Shown one piece after another: positions 45,070 through 52,890 of a stretch of 64,000 nt of DNA. Origin of the DNA: Parvibaculum indicum (GTDB lineage Bacteria > Pseudomonadota > Alphaproteobacteria > Parvibaculales > Parvibaculaceae). The DNA is taken from assembly GCF_011762095.1 (NCBI RefSeq), contig NZ_JAASQO010000006.1:1-64000 (forward strand). Direction: 5' to 3'. The stretch's first letter is position 1; each line of letters begins with the position of its first letter. A program made the position numbers and the translations under genes. The notes under the pieces were generated by a model that saw only the letters and a list, made by a program, of their open reading frames with translations, had not been told where the DNA came from and searched no databases.

Positions 45070-47781
45070 ATGAGTGAGTATCGGACTGGAACGCAGCGGC
45101 CCTGGCACGCCATGGAGGAAGGCGATGTCCTGAACGCCCTGGCGACTCAGGGCGACGGGCTCGGCGAGGAGGACGCGGCGCGCCGGCTGGAGAGCCATGG
45201 CCCGAACAGCCTGCCCGAAACCAAACAGCGCGGGCCCCTGCGGCGGTTCCTCGACCAGTTCCGGAATGTCCTCATCTATGTGCTGCTGGCGGCGGCGGCC
45301 GTCACGGGCGCCATCGGGCATTTCACGGATGCGATGGTCATTCTGGGCGTCGTCTTCATCAACGCGATCATCGGTTTCATTCAGGAGGGCAGGGCCGAGG
45401 CCGCGCTCGATGCCATTCGCGAGATGCTTGCGCCGCTTGCCACGGTCCGGCGCGACGGCGCGCGGCGCCAGATCGCGGCCCGGGAACTCGTCCCCGGCGA
45501 CATCGTGCTGCTCGATCCGGGCGACCGGGTGCCGGCCGATCTCCGGCTGCTGGGCGCGCGCGGTCTTGAAATACAGGAGGCCGCGCTGACGGGCGAATCC
45601 CTGCCCGTGGCGAAGAATACGACACCCCACGCGCCGGAGACGCCCATGGCGGACCGGCACGACATGGCCTATTCGAGCACGCTCGTCACGCGCGGCGGGG
45701 GCGAAGGCGTGGTCGTGGCGACCGGCCAGGAAAGCGAAATGGGCCGGATCGGCCGGATGATCGCCGAAGCGGAGAGCATGGAAACGCCGCTGATGAAGCG
45801 GCTGCGGAAATTCGGCGGGCAGCTCACCGTCGTGATCGGCGCGGTCGCCGTCGCGGCGGTCCTGTTCGGGACGCTCGTTCGCGGATATGCGCTGCAGGAG
45901 ATGTTCCTGGCCGCGGTGGCGATTGCCGTGGCGGCGATCCCCGAAGGCCTGCCCGCCATCATGACCATCGCACTGGCCATCGGCGTGCAGCGCATGGCCT
46001 CGCGCAACGCCATCATCCGCTATCTGCCCGCCGTGGAGGCGCTGGGCTCCGTCACCGTCATCTGCACCGACAAGACCGGTACGCTCACTTTCAACCAGAT
46101 GATGGTGGAGCGCGTGGTGACGCCCGGCGGCCGGCACGATTTCAGCGGCAACGGATATGAGCCGGAAGGCCGCCTGTCGACGGATGGCGACGGCGATCTC
46201 GCGGAAGCGGAGGTGCGGCGCCTGCTCGGGGCGGGGGCGCTCTGCTCGGATGCCGCGCTCGAAAAGCGGGCCGGGGGATGGGCCGTGCAGGGCGATCCCC
46301 TGGAAGGGGCGATCCTCGCCGCAGCTCCCAAGGTCGGCCTCGATACGCAGGCGCTCGACCTTGCCCGGCCGCGGCTGGACGTCGTGCCCTTCGAATCCCG
46401 GCGGCGCCTGATGGCGGTCCTGACCGCACCGGACGGGGCGCAGGGCGCGGAACTGATCGTCAAGGGTGCGCCGGAGACCGTGCTTGCCATTTGCGACCGC
46501 CAGCCCGGCGGCGCGGGCGAGCAGCCGCTGGACCGGCCCTATTGGGACGCGGAAATGCATCGCCTGATGGAGGAAGGCTACCGGGTCATCGCGGTCGCCG
46601 GGCGCGCAGCGGAGGAGGGGAAGGCGGATATTCTCGAGGACGATCTCGAAGGCGGTTTCGTGCTTCTGGGCATGCTCGGCCTTTCCGACCCGCCGAGACC
46701 GGAAGCGGTGAAGGCGGTGGCCGCCTGCCGGAGCGCGGGGATCGACGTCAAGATGATCACCGGCGACCATCCGGCGACGGCCGAGGCGATTGCGCGGCGC
46801 GTGGGACTTTCGGGCGACACGGTCGTGACGGGGACGGAGATCGACGGTCTCGACGACGAGGGCTTGCGGGCCTGCGTTGCCGGGGCGGATGTCTTCGCCC
46901 GCACCACGCCCGAACATAAATTGAGGCTGGTGAATGCCCTGCAGGCGCGCGGCGAGCTCGTGGCGATGACCGGCGACGGCGTCAACGATGCGCCGGCGCT
47001 GACCCGGGCCGATATCGGCATTGCCATGGGCGCGCGCGGCACGGAGGCCGCGAAGGACGCTTCCGCCATGGTGCTGGCCGACGACAATTTCGCGTCCATC
47101 GTCAGCGCGGTGGAAGAGGGGCGTACCGTCTATGAGAACCTGAAGAAGTCCATCGTCTTCATCCTGCCGACCAGCGGCGGCGAGGCGATGGTGCTGATCG
47201 GCGCCATTCTGGCGGGCACGATGCTGCCCGTCACCGCGGTCCAGATCCTGTGGGTGAACATGGTGACGACGGTCACGCTCGCGCTTGCGCTTGCGTTCGA
47301 GCCGGCCGGCAAGGACATCATGATCCAGCGCCCCCGTCCGGCGGGCGAGGCGCTGATCTCGGGCCGCCTCATATGGCGCACCGCCTTCGTCTCCCTGCTG
47401 ATGATGGCGGGCATCTTCGCGGTGTTTTTCGGCTTCGGCGGGGCCGCCGCGTCGCTGGAGCACCGGCAGACCCTGGCGGTCAACCTGCTGGTCGCCTTCG
47501 AAGCGTTCTATCTGCTGAACTGCCGGGAGCTGCGCCTGTCGCTGTTCCGCGCCGATTGGGGGCGCGGCGCGCGGCCCGTTTTCGCGGCCGTCATTGCCGT
47601 TTTCGCGTTGCAGGCCGCCTTTACCTACTGGCCGCCCGCCCAGGCGCTGTTCGGCACCGCCCCGCTGGCGCCTTTCGATTGGCTGGTGCTCGTCGCGGCG
47701 GGTCTGGCCCTGCTCGTTATCGTCGAAGCCGACAAGGCGCTCTGGCGTCTGGCCGGCAGGAAAACGGGGGATGCGGGATGA
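45070..47781 (+). CDS. P2-type cation-transporting ATPase
   Basis: 903 residues. It has an N-terminal cation-ATPase domain, the actuator TGESLPVAKNT, the M4 motif PEGLP, phosphorylated Asp334 in DKTGTLTFNQ and the hinge TGDGVNDAPAL, with about ten membrane helices. Layout follows SERCA/PMR1-type pumps. M6 reads WVNMVTTVTLALALAFEP, where Ca pumps have VTD, so the ion is uncertain (Ca, Mn, Na or other). Start is the ATG after GGGGCTTTGTGA; it is divergent from the winged-helix regulator. Confidence 0.88.
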   Translation: MSEYRTGTQRPWHAMEEGDVLNALATQGDGLGEEDAARRLESHGPNSLPETKQRGPLRRFLDQFRNVLIYVLLAAAAVTGAIGHFTDAMVILGVVFINAIIGFIQEGRAEAALDAIREMLAPLATVRRDGARRQIAARELVPGDIVLLDPGDRVPADLRLLGARGLEIQEAALTGESLPVAKNTTPHAPETPMADRHDMAYSSTLVTRGGGEGVVVATGQESEMGRIGRMIAEAESMETPLMKRLRKFGGQLTVVIGAVAVAAVLFGTLVRGYALQEMFLAAVAIAVAAIPEGLPAIMTIALAIGVQRMASRNAIIRYLPAVEALGSVTVICTDKTGTLTFNQMMVERVVTPGGRHDFSGNGYEPEGRLSTDGDGDLAEAEVRRLLGAGALCSDAALEKRAGGWAVQGDPLEGAILAAAPKVGLDTQALDLARPRLDVVPFESRRRLMAVLTAPDGAQGAELIVKGAPETVLAICDRQPGGAGEQPLDRPYWDAEMHRLMEEGYRVIAVAGRAAEEGKADILEDDLEGGFVLLGMLGLSDPPRPEAVKAVAACRSAGIDVKMITGDHPATAEAIARRVGLSGDTVVTGTEIDGLDDEGLRACVAGADVFARTTPEHKLRLVNALQARGELVAMTGDGVNDAPALTRADIGIAMGARGTEAAKDASAMVLADDNFASIVSAVEEGRTVYENLKKSIVFILPTSGGEAMVLIGAILAGTMLPVTAVQILWVNMVTTVTLALALAFEPAGKDIMIQRPRPAGEALISGRLIWRTAFVSLLMMAGIFAVFFGFGGAAASLEHRQTLAVNLLVAFEAFYLLNCRELRLSLFRADWGRGARPVFAAVIAVFALQAAFTYWPPAQALFGTAPLAPFDWLVLVAAGLALLVIVEADKALWRLAGRKTGDAG

Positions 47782-47810
47782 TTTCGCACTTTCCCGAATT
47801 CTGATATGCG

Positions 47811-47829
47811 AATGACTTGCATTTTCATT
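47811..47829 (+). promoter_or_regulatory. Possible Fur-family operator before the TonB receptor
   Basis: AATGACTTGCATTTTCATT has AATGA/TCATT arms and a TTGCA-type middle as in some alphaproteobacterial Fur/Mur sites. It lies ~210 bases before the receptor start, with TTGACA just after. Weak evidence. Confidence 0.3.
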
Positions 47830-48039
47830 GACAACGGGAAGGCCTTTTTCTAGGTTCCCTTCGCGTTTTCCACATGGAGGACGTGAAACCCGCCCTCATG
47901 GAGGGCGGCGTCAGTTTCCAGGGGGGCACCTGGGTCTTTGCAGGGGATCGTGAGGTCCGCGCCTTGGGGGCGTGGGCGAAGACCTCTGCCGGTTCCGCCG
48001 CGACCGGTCTCCGCCCTCCGCAGTGTGAAGGGGGTCTTC

Positions 48040-50736
48040 ATGAAATCTTTGGCAACAGGCATGCCGGCGCGCCGGCGGCGATGGGTCGGTCCGGGCGTTC
48101 TCGCGCTGGCCGTTCTGATTTCCGCGCCCGCTTTCGGGCAGGAATCCGGGGAGGCGGATGCAACCCGGAACGAGGCTGCCGACGAATCGGACAAGACCGA
48201 GGCGAACAAGGCATCCGATGACGCGAAAAGCGCGGCCAAAGACGACACAGTGACGCATCCGATCCGCGTAACGGCGGACCAGGCGTGGGAAGCGCTTGGT
48301 GGCGGCGTCGGCGATTCCGGCACGACGGTGCTGGGCCGAGACAGCTTCGATGTGCGCACCAACGGCTCGAGCGATGCAAACAGCTTCCTGCGCAGCATGC
48401 CCAACGTTCAGTATGTGAATGATATCGATGAGGATCCCGGTGAGGACCAGGAAGACGTCATCAACCTTCAGCCCAAGGAGTTTTCGATCTCGGGCGGGCG
48501 ACCTTATGAGAACAATATCATTCTCAATGGGGTTGGCATCAACACCTATTCGGGCAGTGTGGAGCGCACGGAAGACGAACTAACCACGGATGACGGATTG
48601 CCGAATGCCGATCTGATTTATGGCTTGCATTCGCAGTCCATCTTCGTCCCGAGTTCCATGGTCGACCATGTGACGGTGATCGACAGCAACGCTTCTGCGA
48701 AGTATGGCAATTTCCAGGGTGGTGTCGTGGCCTATGACCTCCTTGAACCACCGAAAGACAGGTATCGCGCCGGCATAGAGGGCAACTATCAGGACGATAG
48801 TTTCGTTCACTACAAGGTGGCGACGGATGATGAGCAAAACCCGTTGGGTCGCGAGCATCCCGAGTTTCATCGCCACGACAAGGCGGCCTGGGTCGGCGGG
48901 CCCGTGACCGATCGGTTCCGCTGGATTGGCGGGGTGAGTCTTTCGGAGGCCGACACGCGCAAGCAGCGGGACTACAAATATTATTCGGGTTGGGTCGATG
49001 AAAACTCGGAAAGCCTTTTCGCGAATGGTGCCGCTGTTCTCGATACGCAATTCGGCGAGTTCAAGCTGGAAGGCTCGTTGACCGATTATCATCAGGATTT
49101 CGAAAGCCCGACCCATCTCGACTTGCGCAATGACGTCGACACCTTTTCCTACACAACGCAATTGCGTCACCGCGCAAAACTGGGCACGTTGAAGGCTGGG
49201 GCCGTCGACCTTTCCAATGTCGGTGTCGAGACGATTGTTTTCTTCAACGATGCGTCCACCGAGAATCAGTCCAATTCGAACGAGCTGCATTCCTATACGT
49301 TGAAGGAAAGCAGCGGTTGGCTGTCGAGCGAACTGGGTTCCTGGTGTCGAGACAATCCGTCGGACACGCGGATCACCTGTTATCGGGGCGGCTATGGCGA
49401 CCGCAAACAGGCTGAAACGCAAACGGGCGCGAAGACGGAAATTTCCGGCGAAGTCGGCGCAGGGACCTTTATTGCAGGAACGGGCGTGACCGAAGTGGAA
49501 GCAAACCGCGTCCGGCCGGAAGACTTTACCTTCTATTCCGCAGTCGAGACGATCGACGATGCCCAGCCTGCGGCCTTTTCGTCCTTTATCTGTCCGACTG
49601 ACGACCCGCAGTGCTCACCGGAGCAGTATGCCGACATTCGGACGATCTGGTCGGCCTATGACATCACGGCCAGAATGACATTGGCCGATGCCTTTGCCGA
49701 AGTCTCACAGACATGGGACTGGTTCGGTTTTCGCGCGGGCGTGCGCGGCGATTACAACGACTACTTTGATAATTTCGATGTCGCGCCCCGGCTTACCGCG
49801 ATGGTAATGCCGTTCCAAGATCTGAAACTTGAGGCGGGCTACAACCGCTACTATTCGATGAAGCAAGTGCTGGCCATGGCGGTGCGCGATAAGCAGCCGC
49901 GTGGTCAAGCTTATCGGCGTTCGCACGATTCTGCGGGCAATGTCGATGGGACGTGGTCGCAGCTCGGTAGTACCGGCGACTATATCGCCAGCGCGCAGGG
50001 CCTGAAGACGCCTTATGTCGACGAATACACCTTAGCCCTGCTGACGGAAGATCCCTTCCTGCATGGCGATCTGCGCCTTCGCTATATCGACCGGCACTCG
50101 AGGGACCAGTATGCGACTTCGCATAGCAGCAGTTCCACCAAGGCCTATCTGACGAATGACGGGTCGGGGCGGTATCGTGCCTTGACGCTCGAATATGCGA
50201 AGGGCTGGCAAGTGGACGATTTTTATCGCCTGAGCGGGCTGGGGTTCAGTGGGTCGCTGACTTGGTCGGACAGGGAGATTTCGACCAACACCTACTACTA
50301 CAGCGACGGCGCGGACGAATACATCTACTACAATGGCGAGAGTTATACGCGCGAGACCTTCAACAAGGTCACCGGCAATCTCGACATACCAGTGAAGGTC
50401 AATCTCGCCATGCTCTCGCGGTGGTTCGACAACAGATTCGAGGCAGGCCTGTCTGCCGATTTGCTCATGCCTTATCAGGGCGTAAGAGACACGGGCTCGA
50501 CCATTTCGGTAGGAGGTGTTAGCCATGACCTCTACGAGGATCATGATTATGGCGCGACGCTGAATGTGGATGCTGTGGCCAGAGCCATGCTCTGGAAATG
50601 GGGAGAAAATGATGGTCTGGCGCTGGAGTTGAAGGTGACGAATCTTCTCGATACCGCCGGTAACAGGGTGGCGACCGACAATAATCCCTTCGTTCGGGGA
50701 CGAGCCTTCTGGATCGGCGCGTCGGCGACGTTCTGA
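48040..50736 (+). CDS. TonB-dependent outer-membrane receptor
   Basis: 898 residues. A signal peptide (cleavage near AFG-QES) and an acidic, Lys/Asp-rich linker (~32-70) precede the plug domain at ~90-230 (SFLRSMPNVQYV, FSISGGRPYENNIILNGVGINTY). A 22-strand barrel follows, ending in FWIGASATF with the usual terminal Phe. No TonB-box or ligand is certain. Start is the ATG after GAAGGGGGTCTTC. A di-haem peroxidase gene follows after 2 bases, so both are co-expressed. Substrate could be a metal complex. The GC is lower than in neighbours, suggesting transfer. Confidence 0.87.
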   Translation: MKSLATGMPARRRRWVGPGVLALAVLISAPAFGQESGEADATRNEAADESDKTEANKASDDAKSAAKDDTVTHPIRVTADQAWEALGGGVGDSGTTVLGRDSFDVRTNGSSDANSFLRSMPNVQYVNDIDEDPGEDQEDVINLQPKEFSISGGRPYENNIILNGVGINTYSGSVERTEDELTTDDGLPNADLIYGLHSQSIFVPSSMVDHVTVIDSNASAKYGNFQGGVVAYDLLEPPKDRYRAGIEGNYQDDSFVHYKVATDDEQNPLGREHPEFHRHDKAAWVGGPVTDRFRWIGGVSLSEADTRKQRDYKYYSGWVDENSESLFANGAAVLDTQFGEFKLEGSLTDYHQDFESPTHLDLRNDVDTFSYTTQLRHRAKLGTLKAGAVDLSNVGVETIVFFNDASTENQSNSNELHSYTLKESSGWLSSELGSWCRDNPSDTRITCYRGGYGDRKQAETQTGAKTEISGEVGAGTFIAGTGVTEVEANRVRPEDFTFYSAVETIDDAQPAAFSSFICPTDDPQCSPEQYADIRTIWSAYDITARMTLADAFAEVSQTWDWFGFRAGVRGDYNDYFDNFDVAPRLTAMVMPFQDLKLEAGYNRYYSMKQVLAMAVRDKQPRGQAYRRSHDSAGNVDGTWSQLGSTGDYIASAQGLKTPYVDEYTLALLTEDPFLHGDLRLRYIDRHSRDQYATSHSSSSTKAYLTNDGSGRYRALTLEYAKGWQVDDFYRLSGLGFSGSLTWSDREISTNTYYYSDGADEYIYYNGESYTRETFNKVTGNLDIPVKVNLAMLSRWFDNRFEAGLSADLLMPYQGVRDTGSTISVGGVSHDLYEDHDYGATLNVDAVARAMLWKWGENDGLALELKVTNLLDTAGNRVATDNNPFVRGRAFWIGASATF

Positions 50737-50738
50737 GG

Positions 50739-51908
50739 ATGACAATGCGGTCCGGTCTTACCCTTCTTGTTGCGCTTTGCGGCCTGTTGTTCCTCGGCGG
50801 CATCGCGGTTCTTGTGGCGGGACCGGACCTCAACCATGACGAAGCTGTGGAAAGGGCGCGGCTTGCCGCGTCCTTTCCGGCCGATCCCGATGAGGGGCAG
50901 CTCGCGGCGCTGAAAGCGGTCTATGCCGCGCCGTCGGCGGAGTGGCCGGCGCCCCGGCTTGCCGAGGGGGCGGCGTTTCGCGAACTCGCCGCGCTCAAGA
51001 TCGAGCCGCGACCGGAAGGCGAGGCGGCGGAACTCGCACGGCTGGGACAGGACCTTTTCGAGGATCCGCGTCTGTCGCGCTCCGGCCAGATCGCCTGCCA
51101 GAACTGCCATAACAGGCGTCTGGGATGGGGCGACGGCCTGCCGACCTCCTTCGGCCATGATCGCCGGCAGGGGCGGCGCAATGCGCTCTCCCTTTTCAAT
51201 GCGGGATACCGCGAAACGCTTTTCTGGGACGGGCGCGCCGGCAGTCTGGGCGAGCAGGCGCTGGGCCCGCTTACCGATCCGGCCGAAATGGCCAATCACG
51301 ATCTGGGCGGGATCGCCGCGCGGATCGCCGATGCGCCCGAATATCGCGACCGGTTCCGCACCCTTTTCGGCGGCGAGGAGGTAGGGCTCGACGATCTTCT
51401 GACCGCCCTGGCCGCGTTTCAGATGACGCTGGAGCGCCGGACCCGGTTCGACCTTTTCATGGCGGGCAACAAGGCGGCGCTCACCGCGCAGGAAGTCTGG
51501 GGCCTGCATCTCTTCCGCACCAAGGCGGGCTGCGCCAACTGCCATAACGGCCCGCTCTTTGCCGACGAGAAGTTTCACAATCTCGGTCTCAGCTATTACG
51601 GGCGCAAGCTGGAGGATCTGGGGCGCTATGAAGTCACCGGCGATCCGGCGGATGCGGGCGGCTTTCGCACCGCCAGCCTGCGGCATGTCAGCCGCACCGG
51701 GCCCTATATGCATAATGGCGTGTTTCCGAGCCTCGAAGGGCTGGTGAACCTCTATGCCGCGGGGGGCGGGCGCGTCTCGCCCAAACGGGGGAAGGGGACG
51801 GACGATCCCCTTATCGGGCATTTGCTGGAGAATTCCCCGCTTCTCCACACATTCGAGCTGACCTCGCGGGAGCGCGACGCCCTCGTCGCCTTCCTGAATT
51901 CGCTCTAG
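50739..51908 (+). CDS. Di-haem cytochrome c peroxidase family (MauG/MbnH-like)
   Basis: 389 residues. An N-terminal membrane anchor or signal (~8-28) precedes two haem c motifs, CQNCH (~120) and CANCH (~265). FWDGRAGSLGEQALGPL between them and TASLRHVSRTGPYMHNGVF near the end are typical. It is periplasmic. It could detoxify peroxide or, as in MauG/MbnH relatives, oxidise a protein residue. It is coupled to the TonB receptor gene, which supports a shared uptake or metal role; no MbnP-like partner is seen. Confidence 0.88.
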   Translation: MTMRSGLTLLVALCGLLFLGGIAVLVAGPDLNHDEAVERARLAASFPADPDEGQLAALKAVYAAPSAEWPAPRLAEGAAFRELAALKIEPRPEGEAAELARLGQDLFEDPRLSRSGQIACQNCHNRRLGWGDGLPTSFGHDRRQGRRNALSLFNAGYRETLFWDGRAGSLGEQALGPLTDPAEMANHDLGGIAARIADAPEYRDRFRTLFGGEEVGLDDLLTALAAFQMTLERRTRFDLFMAGNKAALTAQEVWGLHLFRTKAGCANCHNGPLFADEKFHNLGLSYYGRKLEDLGRYEVTGDPADAGGFRTASLRHVSRTGPYMHNGVFPSLEGLVNLYAAGGGRVSPKRGKGTDDPLIGHLLENSPLLHTFELTSRERDALVAFLNSL

Positions 51909-52060
51909 CGCGGCTTTCCCCGCTTGCCCCTCGCCCCCGGGTGTGGCGAAGCGTCTCCACCCGTTTTCCCGCCTGTTTTCCGGCGCGCATTCATGGCATG
52001 ACTGCCAGCCGTCGGCACCGGCGGGCGCGGGGCGCGGCCGTTTGTTTCTGACAACACCGT

Positions 52061-52765
52061 ATGTCAATATATCGCATGATCATGGATGAAGAACGGAACG
52101 TCGCCGAAAGGACGGGCGCCGCGGCGGAGGCCGGGGCGGCCACGGGAACGGCCGCGCGGCGGTATCGCGGCGCGGCGCTGGCCGAGCGCAAGGCCGTCCG
52201 CCGGGCGCAGCTGATCGAGGCGGGGCTGGAGGTCTTCGGCACGGTGGGCTATGCGCAGGCGACGGTGAAGATGATCTGCGCGGAAGCCGGGCTTACCGAG
52301 CGCTATTTCTACGAATCCTTCGCCAATCGCGAGGCCTTTTTCGCCGCCGTCTACGACCGCGTGGCGGAAATCATCGGCGGCTTGATGAACGAGGCCATCG
52401 AGGCGGCGCCGCAGGAGCCGGACGCCAAGGCGAAGGCGCTGATCGACGCCTATTTCGGCAAGATCGAACAGGATCCGAAATTCGCGCGCATCCTGCTGCT
52501 CGAAGTGATCGGCGTGAGCCATGAGCTTGAGAGCATCTATCGCGCGGCCATGCAGCTCTTCACCGACCTGGTGCGCGAGCGCCTGCCGGAACTGCTGCAG
52601 GCGGCGGTCGCCCGCAAGGCCGATCCGGATGTGGTGGCGGCGGGGCTTGTCGGCGCCATCGTGCATGTCGCCATGCGCTGGGTCATCTCCGACTATGAAA
52701 AGCCCCGGGAAGACGTGACCCAGGGCCTCATGGAAATCTTCCGCGCCGTCGCGCAGGAAGGCTGA
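52061..52765 (+). CDS. TetR-family regulator
   Basis: 234 residues. Ala/Gly-rich N-terminal tail, then a TetR HTH at ~45-95 (RRAQLIEAGLEVFGTVGYAQATVKMICAEAGLTERYFYESFANREAF), then a helical ligand domain. Starts at 52061 or ATG 52082 are both possible. It is 125 bases upstream of the proton ATPase gene on the same strand and may control it. Confidence 0.88.
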   Translation: MSIYRMIMDEERNVAERTGAAAEAGAATGTAARRYRGAALAERKAVRRAQLIEAGLEVFGTVGYAQATVKMICAEAGLTERYFYESFANREAFFAAVYDRVAEIIGGLMNEAIEAAPQEPDAKAKALIDAYFGKIEQDPKFARILLLEVIGVSHELESIYRAAMQLFTDLVRERLPELLQAAVARKADPDVVAAGLVGAIVHVAMRWVISDYEKPREDVTQGLMEIFRAVAQEG

Positions 52766-52890
52766 CGCCCGCGACGATAGGTCCCCGACAAACTTCGTGC
52801 CGGTCCGCCAGCGAGCGCTTGGCATTCGCGGTGCGCGGGCGCACACTCGCGGGCGAGCGGGGGTGGGCATGAAGCAATGCGAGGTTTGTC

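Noticed and set aside
45377-47483. Large minus-strand frames opposite the P2 ATPase
   Set aside because: The plus strand carries DKTGTLT, TGES and GDGVND; the antisense frames show no motifs.
47834-48039. Riboswitch upstream of the TonB receptor
   Set aside because: GC hairpins are present but no cobalamin or other conserved core was recognised.
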